Below, piece after piece: positions 62,468-64,000 of a stretch of DNA of 64,000 nt. The position numbers were made by a program, and so were the translations under genes. The notes beneath the pieces were generated by a model. The model was not told where the DNA came from, did not search any database, and saw only the letters and a program-made list of their open reading frames with translations. The stretch's first letter is position 1, and every line of letters starts with the position of its first letter. The DNA is taken from assembly GCF_000275845.1 (NCBI RefSeq), contig NW_006766895.1, forward strand, positions 440,710-504,709. The letters are read 5' to 3'. The DNA is from Dichomitus squalens LYAD-421 SS1. Lineage: Eukaryota; Basidiomycota; Agaricomycetes; Polyporales; Polyporaceae.

Positions 62468-64000
62468 TACCGTTACGACTTGTATGGACCCTTCTCCTAG
62501 ACGATTTTCATAGATGATTTACGTGTTCTGCATGTATCACTAGTAGCTTCATATCCCACGTTACACGCACAATTTACGGCCTGTCGGAAGGCAGGAGAAA
62601 GAGCAGCGGATGAGATTCGCGTTTGGTTCGAGTTCAAATGGGGGCCCAGACAGTATATACAACGACCATCATGAACTGGAACCAAACTGCTTTGATCTAG
62701 CTAATCAGGTGCACGAGTATCCGCCGGGAGGCTGGCGTGCCTGTGGCGGAGCGCCGGAGGGAAAGCTTCTGAGGGCGGCGCTGCGGTTGAACGTGGTGCT
62801 CATTCTATTCGCTCGCTCGCCAGCTGATGCCGGAAAATTTGAACACGGCCGTTATCATCAGTCTATCTGAATAATGGTAACATACTCTCTACATAAAGAA
62901 AACCTTTGAGCATGTCTGTGCTGACGAACTTCACGTTGGGCAGGCTCAGTGTGTAGACGGGATCGCAATGTTCCGACGGAGGGACGATCGTGTAACCGGA
63001 GAATCGGGACACCTCGTCCTACGACACGTCGGCACCATCGTCATGGTCATATTAAAAACTGGTTGATCTCGTCTTGGTAGGTAATCCTTTACACAAAACA
63101 TTCTCAGGCTTGCGGCCCGAGAGGCGAACTTGAAGGGGCACCACCAAAAGGGAGTCATCTAACGTTGTTGGTACCCATGACGCCAACAGTGGTCCATCGT
63201 CAGCGCAATCTCCAAGTGCGGAACATCCACGCCATGGCGTATGCGGCGGAGGTGTCAACGACTTATAGAAAGGTTTCGTAACGCTTCGGAAAGAGTGGAC
63301 ACACGTCACTACGCCATTTCGCAAGCATGGCACTGGCACTCAAGTGGTCTCACTTGCACCGCGACTATGCATCTCCTTCAATGCATCATCTAATAAGAGG
63401 TAGCTGCGTTTCAAAGTGTCGATTCGATTCGAATAATCTTTGACCTATAGCACGAGGCTCACCACGTCTTCGCCACGTTTCGCTTCCGGACCCACAGCAA
63501 TGACGTTTGGGAGTCTGGACGTTGTTCAGGGAAGTACGGGTTCGTGGCTTCCAAGCTGATTTGTCACCTAGCTGGTAACCGACATGCGGTGGAATTGAAT
63601 TGCCTCCCGAGGATCGTCAAGGCTAAGGTTGCACGTGGGCGTTTCCAGCATATAGTCATGCTCCTGCAATTTCTGGCACTAAGTTCTATCCAGGCAATCA
63701 GATACACTTCCTGCTCAAGGATTAGTGCTTGATTGGTATAGTACTAGCCGCAGGGCACATTTATGCTCCTAGGATGCTGGACGCAGTACCCGAAATGAAA
63801 GAAATTAAGTATGTAACCCCACGTTGACCTCTGCTCTCATGACACTCACCGTTTGTTCGTGGGAGATGTACTGTCGTCATCTGCCGTCTCAAAAGAGCTC
63901 ACGATGACCGTCTGCTGGCCGCTCCAATTGTCGTACGAGTGTCTCGAGCCACGCCCTTTATCCGAAGTACATTTCCAGTGAGTATATATACTCGAAGACA
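62468..64000. other. Window end, no gene seen
   Basis: 1.5 kb downstream of ferric reductase 2. Only short frames without family resemblance; any gene to the right starts beyond the window. Confidence 0.4.

Overview
This 64 kb window is nuclear DNA of a filamentous basidiomycete, most likely an agaricomycete (a Polyporales-like white-rot or wood-decay fungus). The evidence is: genes split by many 50-60 nt GT-AG introns; a pentafunctional AROM polypeptide, a DUF4470-MYND protein and a fungal RGS/Rax1 protein; and secreted chitinase and glycoprotein genes. No tRNA, rRNA, CRISPR or prokaryotic operon was found. CDS coordinates run from start to stop codon and include introns. Splice sites were read by eye.

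Layout, 0-20 kb: a Prx5/AHP1 peroxiredoxin (+), a fungal-specific protein of unknown function (-), the nuclear pore membrane protein Ndc1 (+), a DHA1/TPO-type MFS transporter (+), a jacalin-like plus aerolysin-like pore-forming protein (-), a Rax1-like RGS membrane protein (-) head to head with complex I subunit NDUFA2 (+), a large DUF4470-MYND protein (-), and a mitochondrial two-HMG-box protein (-).

20-23 kb: Mediator subunit MED8 (+) shares a short promoter with the HMG-box gene. About 945 bp covering both 5' ends appears twice around a 193-N gap, and a Ty3/gypsy fragment abuts the gap. This is most simply an assembly or allelic artefact.

23-37 kb: two paralogous C2H2 zinc-finger genes lie head to head about 9.3 kb apart (25.7 kb on -, 35.0 kb on +). 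They flank ribosomal protein P1, ribose-5-phosphate isomerase, TFIIH subunit TFB5 and an APH-like protein. Upstream of both zinc-finger genes is a conserved noncoding block of about 370 bp, better conserved than the proteins. This is the most interesting signal in the window. A 329 bp foldback element sits near 29.3 kb.

37-64 kb: a secreted GH18 chitinase with a chitin-binding module, a DUF5695-like secreted protein, a ferric reductase (-), a type II NADH dehydrogenase (-), ARO1 (+), a 5.4 kb gene-poor stretch, a second ferric reductase (+), and 1.5 kb with no recognisable gene.

Functional themes are mitochondrial redox (NDUFA2, alternative NADH dehydrogenase, mtHMG protein), iron reduction at membranes (two FRE-type oxidoreductases), the cell wall and secretion (chitinase, DUF5695), and housekeeping (ARO1, RKI, P1, TFB5, MED8, NDC1). 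Several genes have very small exons (3, 8, 14, 16 and 19 coding nt) that automated annotation would easily miss.
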